Positions 35,157-43,380 of a DNA stretch of 64,000 nt are shown piece after piece. Each line of letters opens with the position of its first letter. Positions within the stretch are counted from its first letter, which is position 1. The stretch lies in contig NZ_FQYM01000016.1 in assembly GCF_900141705.1 (NCBI RefSeq), positions 1 through 64,000 on the forward strand, written 5' to 3'. This stretch comes from Fibrobacter sp. UWP2 (GTDB taxonomy: Bacteria > Fibrobacterota > Fibrobacteria > Fibrobacterales > Fibrobacteraceae). The notes under the pieces were generated by a model. The model saw only the letters and a list, made by a program, of their open reading frames with translations. It searched no databases and was not told the DNA's origin. The translations under genes were made by a program, and so were the position numbers.

Positions 35157-36014
35157 ATGAATTCTTACGTATTTCCTGGACAAGGTTCCCAATTCCCCGG
35201 CATGGGGAAAGATTTGTTTGAACAGAATGCCGAAGTAAAGGCGATGTTCTTAAAAGCCAACGACATTCTCGGTTTCAATATTACCGACGTCATGTTCAAC
35301 GGGTCCGAAGATGACCTGAAACAGACCAAGGTGACGCAGCCCGCCGTTTTCTTGCTCTCGGTCGCCATGGCAAAGGCCATGGGAAACGATTTCAAGCCCG
35401 ACATGGTCGCAGGGCATTCCCTAGGCGAGTTCTCCGCCGTGACAGCAGCCGGCGCCATCAGCTTTGAAGCCGGTCTCTCCCTGGTGGCAAAGCGTGCCGC
35501 CGCCATGCAAAAGGCGTGCGAATCCACGCAGGGCACCATGGCCGCCGTATTGGGCGGTAGCGACGAACTGGTCGAAGAAGCCTGCAAGCAGGCGAACGAG
35601 ATCGCCGTCGTTGTGCCGGCCAACTACAACAGCCCGGGCCAGGTCGTGATTTCGGGCGAAAAGCCTGCTATAGACAAAGTTGCTGAAATTTTGAAGGACA
35701 AAGTAAAGGGCGTTTTGCCGCTCAAGGTGGGTGGCGCGTTCCACTCCCCGCTCATGGAAAGCGCCCGTGCAGAACTCGCCCAGGCCATCGAGGCCACCGA
35801 GTTCCACAAGCCGAACTGCCCCGTATACCAGAACGTGGATGCCAAGCCGCATACCGACCCCGCCGAGATCAAGGCCAATCTGTTGACCCAGTTGACCTCC
35901 CCCGTGCGCTGGACACAGAGCGTGCAGAACATGATCAAAGACGGCGCAACCGAATTCAAGGAACTCGGCCCCGGCCAGGTCCTTACCAAGCTCATCAAAA
36001 GAATTCAAAAATAA
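35157..36014 (+). CDS. fabD: Malonyl-CoA:ACP transacylase
   Basis: The protein has 285 residues. It has the FabD features FPGQGSQFPGMG, nucleophile Ser88 in GHSLGEF and His in GAFHSPLM. It loads malonyl units onto ACP for fatty acid elongation. It is followed after 20 bases by the carboxyltransferase gene, so it is probably co-transcribed. It faces away from the ACP/ketosynthase cluster and shares its promoter region. Confidence 0.95.
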   Translation: MNSYVFPGQGSQFPGMGKDLFEQNAEVKAMFLKANDILGFNITDVMFNGSEDDLKQTKVTQPAVFLLSVAMAKAMGNDFKPDMVAGHSLGEFSAVTAAGAISFEAGLSLVAKRAAAMQKACESTQGTMAAVLGGSDELVEEACKQANEIAVVVPANYNSPGQVVISGEKPAIDKVAEILKDKVKGVLPLKVGGAFHSPLMESARAELAQAIEATEFHKPNCPVYQNVDAKPHTDPAEIKANLLTQLTSPVRWTQSVQNMIKDGATEFKELGPGQVLTKLIKRIQK

Positions 36015-36034
36015 AAAAGCCATTTGGAGAAACC

Positions 36035-37576
36035 ATGTGGGATAAATCGTATCTTGAAAAACTGAACCAGTACAAGGCTTTGTCCGAAGCTGGCGGCGGC
36101 GAAGCCCGTGTTGAAAAGCAGCACTCCCAAGGCAAACTCACTGCCCGCGAACGCCTTGAGTTTTTGTTCGATAAGGGCACATTCCGCGAAATTGGCGCCC
36201 TTCGTGTTTCGACCAGCCTTGACCTGCCCGAAAAAAAGAGAATCTTTGGTGACGGCGTCGTTACCGGTTACGGCAAAATCAATGGCAAAACAGTTTACGC
36301 CGCATCGCAGGACTTTACCGTGAGCGGCGGCTCCCTCGGCAGCGCCCACGCCAAAAAGATTTGCCAGGTGATGGACCTCGCCCTTGAATCGATGGCCCCG
36401 TTCGTGTGCATCAACGACGGTGGTGGCGCCCGTATTGAAGAGGGCGTCGAGAGTCTGGACGGCTACAGCGGCATCTTTACCCGCAACACGCTTGCGAGCG
36501 GTATTATCCCGCAGATTTCCGTCATTCTCGGACCATGCGCCGGCGGTGCCTGCTACTCCCCCTCCATCACCGACTTCATTTTCATGACCGAAAAAACGAG
36601 CCAGATGTTTATCACCGGCCCGGGCGTTGTGAAGGCAGTGACGGCAGAGACCGTTTCTCCCGAGGACCTTGGCGGAGCCAGCGTTCACTCGACCAAGTCG
36701 GGCGTTGCGCACTTCACCTACAAAGACGACAAATCCTGCCTCGAAGGCGTACGCAAGCTGCTCAAGTATCTGCCGCAAAACAACAAGGAAAAGCCCAGCG
36801 AAGTCGACACCAAGGCCGTGGACAAGTCTAAGGAAATCGAGAACATCATTCCGGACAACTTCAAAAAGAGCTATGACGTTCGCGACGTAATCGCCTGCTT
36901 TGCCGACAAGGAAAGCTTCCTCGAAATCCAGCCGAACCACGCCAAAAACGTGGTCATCGGGTTCCTCCGCCTGGACGGCGAAGTTTTGGGTGTAGTGGCG
37001 AACCAGCCGAACTACCTCGCCGGTTCCCTCGATGTGGACGCGAGCAACAAGGCCAGCCGCTTTGTGCGATTCTGCGACTGCTTCAACATCCCCATTTTGA
37101 CGCTCGAAGACGTGCCCGGTTACATGCCCGGCACCAAGCAGGAACACAACGGCATCATTCGCCATGGCGCAAAGCTCCTGTTCGCCTACGCCGAAGCGAC
37201 CGTGCCCAAGGTCACGCTCATTTTGCGCAAGGCCTACGGCGGCGCCTACATTGCCATGAACAGCAAGAACTTGGGCGCCGATTACGTATTCGCCCTCCCG
37301 ATTGCACAACTTGCCGTGATGGGTGCCGAGGGTGCAGTTGATATCCTCCACAGGAAGGAAATCGCCGCTGCCGCGAACCCGCAAGAAACGCGCCAGAAGC
37401 TGATCGCCGAATACGAAGACAAGTACCTGAACCCCTACATTGCAGCAAAGAACGGGTATATAGACGAAGTGATCGCCCCTGAACACGTGCGTGACCGCCT
37501 GACGACCGCCTTTGACTATCTCAAGGATAAGAAGAAGGCCCGTTTGTGGAAGAAGCACGGCAATATACCGTTATAA
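36035..37576 (+). CDS. Acyl-CoA (propionyl/methylmalonyl-CoA) carboxyltransferase beta subunit
   Basis: The protein has 513 residues. It belongs to the PccB/MmdA/12S carboxyltransferase family: an N-terminal lobe with INDGGGARIEEGVESL and GPCAGGACYSPSI, and a C-terminal lobe with TLEDVPGYMPGTKQEHNGIIRHGAK and RKAYGGAYIAMNSK. The C-terminal KKHGNIPL is typical. It could be the carboxyltransferase of a propionyl- or methylmalonyl-CoA enzyme or of an acetyl-CoA carboxylase; the biotin partner is not in the window. The stop codon is followed at once by the second repeat array. Confidence 0.9.
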   Translation: MWDKSYLEKLNQYKALSEAGGGEARVEKQHSQGKLTARERLEFLFDKGTFREIGALRVSTSLDLPEKKRIFGDGVVTGYGKINGKTVYAASQDFTVSGGSLGSAHAKKICQVMDLALESMAPFVCINDGGGARIEEGVESLDGYSGIFTRNTLASGIIPQISVILGPCAGGACYSPSITDFIFMTEKTSQMFITGPGVVKAVTAETVSPEDLGGASVHSTKSGVAHFTYKDDKSCLEGVRKLLKYLPQNNKEKPSEVDTKAVDKSKEIENIIPDNFKKSYDVRDVIACFADKESFLEIQPNHAKNVVIGFLRLDGEVLGVVANQPNYLAGSLDVDASNKASRFVRFCDCFNIPILTLEDVPGYMPGTKQEHNGIIRHGAKLLFAYAEATVPKVTLILRKAYGGAYIAMNSKNLGADYVFALPIAQLAVMGAEGAVDILHRKEIAAAANPQETRQKLIAEYEDKYLNPYIAAKNGYIDEVIAPEHVRDRLTTAFDYLKDKKKARLWKKHGNIPL

Positions 37577-38060
37577 GACCGCTCGCTCGGTACGTGAGGT
37601 GGCAAGACCTCCGTTTTCTCACGAGCTCCCACCTAAAGGTGGCCATGTCCACTAAGCAGCAAGCTGCTAAGTGGCCAAAGGTCGCATACGCCCTTGAAAG
37701 ACCGCTCGCTCGGTACGTGAGGTGGTAAGACCTCCGTTTTCTCACGAGCTCCCACCTAAAGGTGGCCATGTCCACTAAGCAGCAAGCTGCTAAGTGGCCA
37801 AAGGTCGCATACGCCCTTGAAAGACCGCTCGCTCGGTACGTGAGGTGGTAAGACCTCCGTTTTCTCACGAGCTCTCGCCTACATGGCTCGTTAATACGAG
37901 CCATTCCGGCTCACGGAAGACCGCTCGCTCGGTACGTGAGGTGGCAAGACCTCCGTTTTCTCACGAGCTCCCACCTAAAGGTGGCCATGTCCACTAAGCA
38001 GCAAGCTGCTAAGTGGCCAAAGGTCGCATACGCCCTTGAAAGACCGCTCGCTCGGTACGT
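37577..38060 (+). repeat. Tandem structured repeat array after the carboxyltransferase stop codon
   Basis: Units begin GACCGCTCGCTCGG at 37577, 37700, 37823, 37919 and 38042. Units 1, 2 and 4 are 123 bp and identical apart from one C/T difference in unit 2. Unit 3 is 96 bp and has a different second half with the hairpin ATGGCTCGT-TAAT-ACGAGCCAT (37883-37904), ending GCTCACGGA. The last copy is truncated after 19 bases. Within units GAGGT/ACCTC, CGTGAG/CTCACG, CCACC/GGTGG and CCACT-AGCAGC/GCTGCT-AGTGG can pair. The array starts immediately after TAA 37574-37576 and stops before a terminator. Head, hairpin loop and tail match the gdhA array. Confidence 0.88.
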
Positions 38061-38072
38061 AAGAAATTTCCA

Positions 38073-38109
38073 ATACAAAAAAAATCCGGCTCATGAGAGT
38101 CGGATTTTC
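38073..38109. terminator. Terminator shared by the array-bearing transcript and the porin gene
   Basis: AAAATCCG (38081-38088) pairs with CGGATTTT (38101-38108), with an inner CTC/GAG stem. The long T run is on the minus strand, so it chiefly ends the porin transcript. It can also close the plus-strand transcript carrying the repeats. Confidence 0.8.
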
Positions 38110-38127
38110 TGAAAGTTCTTTTGAAAA

Positions 38128-39489
38128 CTAGAACTTGAAGATGACTTCGGCACCAAAGTCGAAGAGGAAGTTGTCGTCTTCGGTGTAGTTCAGGAGCGTG
38201 CCCGTGCCATCGCCATCACCCATCGGGAGGATTGCGGCAGCAAAGAAGTCCATGTCAATGAATTCGGTCGGGGTGAAGTAGACCTTCGGGCCGAGGTAAG
38301 CGAATTCGTTATTGTCGTTGTTGTTGTCAAGCGTGTTGGTGTGATATTCACCCATCACACCAACCTTGAGGGATTCGGTGAACTGGACTGCCGGTTCAGC
38401 ATAGACGAACAAGCGTTCCGGAACATCGATCCAAGAAGCATTGCCCATCTTGTCGGTGAGGAAGGCGTAGAAGAAAGCGCCCGTGACAGAGAACTTGCCC
38501 TTGGAGATGGTCGGTTCCGCCAACACAGTGTGGCTGATCTTCGGGTTGGACTTGGCAACCTGATCATCAAAGAACCCGTAAACAGCATGCAACTTGAAGA
38601 GGTCGTTGAAGACGCTCAGGTTGACATCCAAACCGGCACGAAGACGGTTGGCATCGCCCAGGTCGTAGCCCTTGTACTGCACATACGGACGGAGTGTCTG
38701 GCCAGCCACGTTGAGATCGTAGGCCAAGTGCACAAAGTAGGCGGCCTCATCGGCGTTAACAGCGAACGGAGCGGCAATGGTGTAAGCATCGGTAGAAAGA
38801 CCGATAGCGAGCTGGATACCAACGATATCCAATTCCACGCCACGCATGTTGTTTTCCTTCATGCCAGCCGCAGCTTCAGCAGGATCGTCATAACGATAGT
38901 AGTTGAAAGCACCTTCAGCATAGGTCATGTCGCCGATCTTGAAAGCCAGGAGGCTGTTCTGGTACTGGACATAAGCGCCATTGAAGCGGACTTCCGGATC
39001 AGCGGTCACGTCGTCAGCTTCCAAGCCCACAAATGCAGACCACTTGTCGTTGAATTTCACATCGAAGTTCAGGTCGAAGGTCGAGGAGAAACTGTGGATG
39101 GCACGATGATTCTCGCCATAGCCCAAAATGTAGGCATCGGCTTCGGCTTCACCGGAAATCTTGAATTCCGGACCCTTGGCTTCGGCAACCGGTTCAGCGG
39201 CAGGAGCGGCAGCAGAGTCTGCAGCAGCGACAGCGGCAGTATCGGCCGGGGCGGCAGCAGCAGCGGCGGTATCGGCCGGAGCGGCAGCAGCGGCAGTATC
39301 GGCCGGGGCGGCGGCAGCAGCGGCGGTATCGGCCGGAGCGGCAGCAGCGGCAGCAGTATCGGCCGGGGCGGCGGCCTGTTCAGCAGGAGCTGTTTCCCCG
39401 ACAGCTTCCCATTCAATGTCAGCCGACTGGGCCATGGCTGCCGTAGCGGCAAGGCCGAAAATAACGGCCGAAAGTTTCATCGATTTCAT
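38128..39489 (-). CDS. Outer-membrane beta-barrel (porin-like) protein with an Ala/Pro/Asp/Thr repeat linker
   Basis: The protein has 453 residues. A GGAG precedes the ATG at 39489, and a signal peptide ends AATAAMA. Residues about 32-104 are a low-complexity linker of five APADTAAAA-type units. Residues about 110-453 alternate hydrophobic and polar residues as in a transmembrane barrel and end with the aromatic FGAEVIFKF, a usual outer-membrane insertion signal. The linker could span the periplasm to peptidoglycan or an inner-membrane partner. No substrate can be named. Confidence 0.82.
   Translation of the reverse strand: MKSMKLSAVIFGLAATAAMAQSADIEWEAVGETAPAEQAAAPADTAAAAAAPADTAAAAAAPADTAAAAAPADTAAAAAAPADTAAVAAADSAAAPAAEPVAEAKGPEFKISGEAEADAYILGYGENHRAIHSFSSTFDLNFDVKFNDKWSAFVGLEADDVTADPEVRFNGAYVQYQNSLLAFKIGDMTYAEGAFNYYRYDDPAEAAAGMKENNMRGVELDIVGIQLAIGLSTDAYTIAAPFAVNADEAAYFVHLAYDLNVAGQTLRPYVQYKGYDLGDANRLRAGLDVNLSVFNDLFKLHAVYGFFDDQVAKSNPKISHTVLAEPTISKGKFSVTGAFFYAFLTDKMGNASWIDVPERLFVYAEPAVQFTESLKVGVMGEYHTNTLDNNNDNNEFAYLGPKVYFTPTEFIDMDFFAAAILPMGDGDGTGTLLNYTEDDNFLFDFGAEVIFKF
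39233..39372. repeat. In-frame minisatellite coding the porin Ala/Pro/Asp/Thr linker
   Basis: Five copies of a GC-rich unit built on TATCGGCCGG plus (GC)AGCAGCGGC stretches, at a 27-30 base spacing. Every length step seen is a multiple of three, so copy-number change would alter linker length without breaking the frame. Confidence 0.7.
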
Positions 39490-39579
39490 CTTATCTCCTT
39501 TGATAAGTGGTTTTCGTGATTAATGACGCGAAAAAATTTAGATAATTTGTTTGTTTTTCAAGAGTAAATGGCAAAAAAA

Positions 39580-40389
39580 TCAAGAAAAACTGACCGTTTT
39601 TACCAAAATATCGTGCAAAAGGCCATTACTGAAGACCACCTGCTCCCCATCCACAAACCGCATGGGCGTCCCGTTAATGTGGGAGGAACGCCCCCCCGCC
39701 TCCTCAACCAGGAGGGAAATGGCGGCAATGTCCCAGGGGTAACTCATGGTCATCACAAAGCAATCCAGGCGACCGCAGGCAGTAAAGCAGCCCTCGATCA
39801 CAGCCGACCCGAGGCACTTGACCCGTTCGAAGACTTCGGCTTCGCGGGCAAAATTGTGGGAATTGCAGGCGTTGATTTTGGCCACCTCCCCCACATTGAA
39901 GTCGCCGTTGCTCACAATGGCGTGCGTCGGATTGGATTCGGCGCTCACATGGATGGGATTCCCGTTCATCTTGGAACCCAGCCCACGCCCCGCGGTATAG
40001 AGTTCGCCCAGCTTGGGCAGGTTTACCGCGGCCACCAGCGGCTTGCCTTCAAAATGGAGGGCTATGGAAATGCCCCACAGCGGAATCCCGCGGCTAAAAT
40101 TCACAGTCCCGTCGACCGGGTCAATAATCCACTGGAACCGCGAATCGGAACCAGCAATCACGCCGGCTTCCTCAGTACGGATGGAGTGCGTCGGGAATGC
40201 CGAGCGTATTCCCTCGACAATCAGCTTTTCGCTGCTCACGTCGGCGATGGTCACCACATCCTTCACGGACTTGTACTTGACATCGCCCAGGTTCTTTTGA
40301 AGTTCAAGGCAAAGGTCGCCCGCCCTACGGGCCAGCGATTCCGCGACACTTAAATACTTTTGGATTTCTTGAACCGAGACGGTAGACAT
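39580..40389 (-). CDS. Inositol monophosphatase family protein
   Basis: The protein has 269 residues from ATG 40389; the frame extends a little further up but without family features. The metal-binding motifs of the IMPase family are complete: EEAG, WIIDPVDGTVNFSRG and SYPWDIAAISLLVEEAGG. It is a Mg-dependent phosphatase of inositol-phosphate-like or related sugar phosphates; members also act on FBP, NADP or PAP. It follows the DUF2279 gene after eight bases on the same strand, so the two are probably co-transcribed. Confidence 0.93.
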   Translation of the reverse strand: MSTVSVQEIQKYLSVAESLARRAGDLCLELQKNLGDVKYKSVKDVVTIADVSSEKLIVEGIRSAFPTHSIRTEEAGVIAGSDSRFQWIIDPVDGTVNFSRGIPLWGISIALHFEGKPLVAAVNLPKLGELYTAGRGLGSKMNGNPIHVSAESNPTHAIVSNGDFNVGEVAKINACNSHNFAREAEVFERVKCLGSAVIEGCFTACGRLDCFVMTMSYPWDIAAISLLVEEAGGRSSHINGTPMRFVDGEQVVFSNGLLHDILVKTVSFS

Positions 40390-40397
40390 TTTTTTAA

Positions 40398-41333
40398 CTA
40401 GAACTTGATGGGGTACAACCAGTACCAATGGACTTCCGGATAAACCTGGACCGTCGGTGCCGGCAACTTGAAGTAGTTGAGGTACTTCACAATGGAGCGC
40501 GCCATGCGGCTTTGCGGGCGGAACGCCTCGAAGTCGTAGTCCAGGGCGATGTAGACCTCGCGACGCGGGTGTGGTTCGCCGGTAAACACCTTCTCGTCAA
40601 TACTCAGGCCCGCGGCAACGGCAAGCCAGCTCGGGTAATACTGGCGGGCGGCGGCGGGAAGTAAACGGTAGAGCTTGAACGAAGCCCAGAAAGTCTGGTT
40701 ACAGTAGTCGTCGGTAAACACCTTGGTATGGCTTTGACGGTAATAGGCCTTGGTATTGATCCAGTAGCTCCACTTGAGGTCCACATACTTGAACACCGGA
40801 ATGTAGCGTTCGGCCATAGGGAGGAACCCGCCCAAGGTCCCGCTGAGCACGTCAAAGATGCTAAAGCCCCAGTCCGGCGAATAGCCGTCCTTCACGTCGA
40901 TGGCAATATGGGTCGACAATGCGGAGAGGCCCGCAAAAAGGTACGACTGGAACTCCGAAAGCCCAGCCCAGCGGTAACCCTCGTAAAAACTCTCACCCAT
41001 CATAACGCCCGAGGCAAAATGCCCGAATTTGTCGAGGTTCATGGCGTAGTCGAAATCGTTTTCAAAATGGAAATGGCTGCCCTCGTCTTCCCACCAGCCC
41101 TTTTCGAACACAAGCCAGTAGGCGGCACCGTAGGCAATAAGCGTGAGGGATGCCACCCCGGCAACCTTGGGGATAGAAACCTGGGTACCAACGTCCTCCG
41201 GGTCTTCACTGCGGTAGTCCCATGCGGAATCGCGCCAGGTCAGCGGATCGTTGGGTGCCGCATGCGTGAACTGCACAAGGCAAACCAGCGCAAGAGCAAA
41301 AGCAGCAAAGCATTTTGAGATTGACCCTTTCAC
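40398..41333 (-). CDS. DUF2279-type membrane or exported protein
   Basis: The protein has 311 residues. A signal-like hydrophobic start (CFAAFALALVCLVQFTHA) is followed by a hydrophobic segment near 60. Then comes HFHFENDFDYAMNLDKFGHFASG, the core of the DUF2279 family, and a second motif (HIAIDVKDGYSPDWGFSIFDVLSG). The function is unknown. The end is rich in aromatic residues (YPEVHWYWLYPIKF), as in outer-membrane proteins, so a location in the cell envelope is likely. Confidence 0.8.
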   Translation of the reverse strand: MKGSISKCFAAFALALVCLVQFTHAAPNDPLTWRDSAWDYRSEDPEDVGTQVSIPKVAGVASLTLIAYGAAYWLVFEKGWWEDEGSHFHFENDFDYAMNLDKFGHFASGVMMGESFYEGYRWAGLSEFQSYLFAGLSALSTHIAIDVKDGYSPDWGFSIFDVLSGTLGGFLPMAERYIPVFKYVDLKWSYWINTKAYYRQSHTKVFTDDYCNQTFWASFKLYRLLPAAARQYYPSWLAVAAGLSIDEKVFTGEPHPRREVYIALDYDFEAFRPQSRMARSIVKYLNYFKLPAPTVQVYPEVHWYWLYPIKF

Positions 41334-41349
41334 GCCTGTAAAGATAGAA

Positions 41350-41387
41350 AAAGAAAAGCCCCGGAGAATGGAACTCCAAGGGCTTTT
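41350..41387 (-). terminator. Terminator after fabF
   Basis: On the minus strand AAAAGCCC and GGAG pair with CTCC and GGGGCTTTT around a short loop, then a T-rich run. It lies just after the fabF stop codon. Confidence 0.75.
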
Positions 41388-41405
41388 ATAATGTGTAATG
41401 CGGAA

Positions 41406-42635
41406 TTAGTCGCGAGCCAAGAGGAGCACGCTGTTCTGGCCGCCGAAGCCAAAGCCGTCGGAGAGCGCATACTTGAAGCTGTGGCTCGTATTCTTGTTCG
41501 CGCAAACATCGAGGTGGATGCGTTCGTCCTGATTGAACACATTCGTCGTAGCATGAATCATCTGGTTCTGCAGAGACTTCACCGTGATGATGGCCTCAAG
41601 GGCACCGGCAGCACCGAGGGCGTGACCGATCATGCACTTGGAGGAGTTGATTTTCAGGGAATCGGATGCACCGAACACCTTCTCGAGGGCGGAGCATTCA
41701 GCAACATCGCCGAGCGGGGTCGACGTACCGTGGGTATTCACGTAGCCCACTTCCTTCGGGGAAATGCCAGCGTCACGGAGAGCCATTTCGATAGCGAGAC
41801 GCACGCCTTCGCCGTCTTCACGCGGGGCGGACATGTGGTGTGCATCGGCGCTCATGCCGACAGCAGCAACGCGGGCCAGGATGTTCGCGCCGCGCTTCTT
41901 GGCGTGAGAAAGGCTTTCGAGCACGAGAATGCCGGAACCTTCGCCCATCACGAAGCCGTCGCGGTCCTTGTCGAACGGGCGGGAAGCAGTGGCGGGGTCA
42001 TCGTTGCGCTTGGAGAGCGCATGCATGTTGGTAAAGCCAGCGAGAGCGAGCGGGTTCACCGTTTCGTCGGTACCGCCGGCCAGCATGATGTCGGCACGAC
42101 CAAGGCGGATGGCGTCGTAAGCGGCAGCAATGGAATGGTTCGATGTTGCACAGGCGGAAACCACGGCGAAACAGGGACCCATCCATCCAGTGCGGTTAGA
42201 AACCTCGCCAGCAGGCATATTGGTAATCGACATCGGGATGAAGAAAGGAGAAACGCGGTTCGGACCACGGGTTCCCCAGGTGACCGCATTTTCAGTATAG
42301 GAGTTCATGCCACCGATTCCAGCACCGATAATTACTCCAGAACGGGAAGGATCTTCGGCCTTCGGGTCAACACCGGCATTCTTCAACGCCTGGAAGGCTG
42401 AATAGACAGCATACTGGATGCACTTCGAGAACCTGGACTGGTCTCTGGCGCTGAAGAACTCAGAACCGTCAAATTCCTTGACCGCAGCCGCAATTTGGAC
42501 CGGCAAAGCGGAAACATCAAACCTTTCAATCTTGGCGACACCGGACTTGCCCTGCAAAAGGCTGTCCCAGAGGATGTCGGGGGAATTTCCAAGGGCCGAA
42601 ACACAGCCCATACCAGTGATAACTACTTCTTCCAT
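41406..42635 (-). CDS. fabF: 3-oxoacyl-ACP synthase II
   Basis: The protein has 409 residues, the standard length. The active site is complete: Cys162 (VVSACATSNHS), His in NTHGTST and His in MIGHALGAAGALE. It elongates acyl-ACP with malonyl-ACP, chiefly the longer steps. It is a single-domain enzyme, separate from the tandem ketosynthase at 32300-34693, so this genome has at least two ketosynthase systems. It is divergent from the oligoribonuclease gene across a 190-bp spacer in which I see no gene. Confidence 0.96.
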   Translation of the reverse strand: MEEVVITGMGCVSALGNSPDILWDSLLQGKSGVAKIERFDVSALPVQIAAAVKEFDGSEFFSARDQSRFSKCIQYAVYSAFQALKNAGVDPKAEDPSRSGVIIGAGIGGMNSYTENAVTWGTRGPNRVSPFFIPMSITNMPAGEVSNRTGWMGPCFAVVSACATSNHSIAAAYDAIRLGRADIMLAGGTDETVNPLALAGFTNMHALSKRNDDPATASRPFDKDRDGFVMGEGSGILVLESLSHAKKRGANILARVAAVGMSADAHHMSAPREDGEGVRLAIEMALRDAGISPKEVGYVNTHGTSTPLGDVAECSALEKVFGASDSLKINSSKCMIGHALGAAGALEAIITVKSLQNQMIHATTNVFNQDERIHLDVCANKNTSHSFKYALSDGFGFGGQNSVLLLARD

Positions 42636-42825
42636 AGTGTGTTCCTGTATAACAAATTAACGAGGCCGAATATAGCAAATATTTTTCTTACAATAAAGTG
42701 TTTTATTTCTCATTGGGACAACCCCCCGACGAAATAAGTAAAAAGACGGACAAATATCAAATATGACGCCCAATCCGCAAAGAAACATTATCTTTTTTTT
42801 ATAAAAAACTAAATTTGCAGACGCT

Positions 42826-43371
42826 ATGACAAAAAAGAAAAGTTCTAGAAACTTGGTCTGGATGGACCTGGAAATGTCCGGACTCGACCCCGACAAGGAT
42901 GTTATCCTGGAAATCGCCACAATCGTTACCGATGCGGAACTGAACATCCTTGCAGAAGGACCCGTCATAGCCATACACCAGGGTGAGAACGTCTTTGAAT
43001 CCATGGACGAGTGGAATTCCAAGCACCACACTCAGAGCGGGCTCGTGGAACGCTGCAGGCATTCGCAGTACTCCACCGCCGATGCCGAGAAAGTGACATT
43101 CGACTTTATCAAGCCCTTTACCGAAAAGACAAAGAACGTGCTATGCGGCAATTCCATCACGCAGGACAGACGCTTTTTGTACAAATACATGCCCGAAATA
43201 TCGAACTGGCTTTGCTACAGGAATATAGACGTCAGTTCCATCAAGGAACTTTCGTTCCGCTGGTATCCGCAACTCGCCGAATTCCAGAAGGAAAAGCGCC
43301 ACGAGGCACTGAACGATATCCGCGAGAGCATCGCCGAGCTCGCCTACTACCGCAAGACGATTTTTAAGTAA
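42826..43371 (+). CDS. orn: Oligoribonuclease
   Basis: The protein has 181 residues, normal for Orn. It has the DEDDh residues: WMDLEMSGLD, CGNSITQDRRFL with the following Asp, and RHEALNDIRESI. It degrades RNA dinucleotides, including pGpG from c-di-GMP breakdown, so it complements the EAL protein at 25691-27661. It lies nine bases before the penicillin-binding protein gene on the same strand. Confidence 0.94.
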   Translation: MTKKKSSRNLVWMDLEMSGLDPDKDVILEIATIVTDAELNILAEGPVIAIHQGENVFESMDEWNSKHHTQSGLVERCRHSQYSTADAEKVTFDFIKPFTEKTKNVLCGNSITQDRRFLYKYMPEISNWLCYRNIDVSSIKELSFRWYPQLAEFQKEKRHEALNDIRESIAELAYYRKTIFK

Positions 43372-43380
43372 ACAAACTCG

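Noticed and set aside
37521-37904. Minus-strand frame of 127 codons with a repeated peptide (SYHLTYRASGLSRAY)
   Set aside because: The repetition comes from the DNA repeat array, the frame crosses the end of the carboxyltransferase gene, and it has no ribosome-binding site or plausible fold.
37577-38060. Integron attC sites or gene cassettes
   Set aside because: Units contain no cassette genes or integrase, and are placed at a stop codon with the same orientation as the gene.
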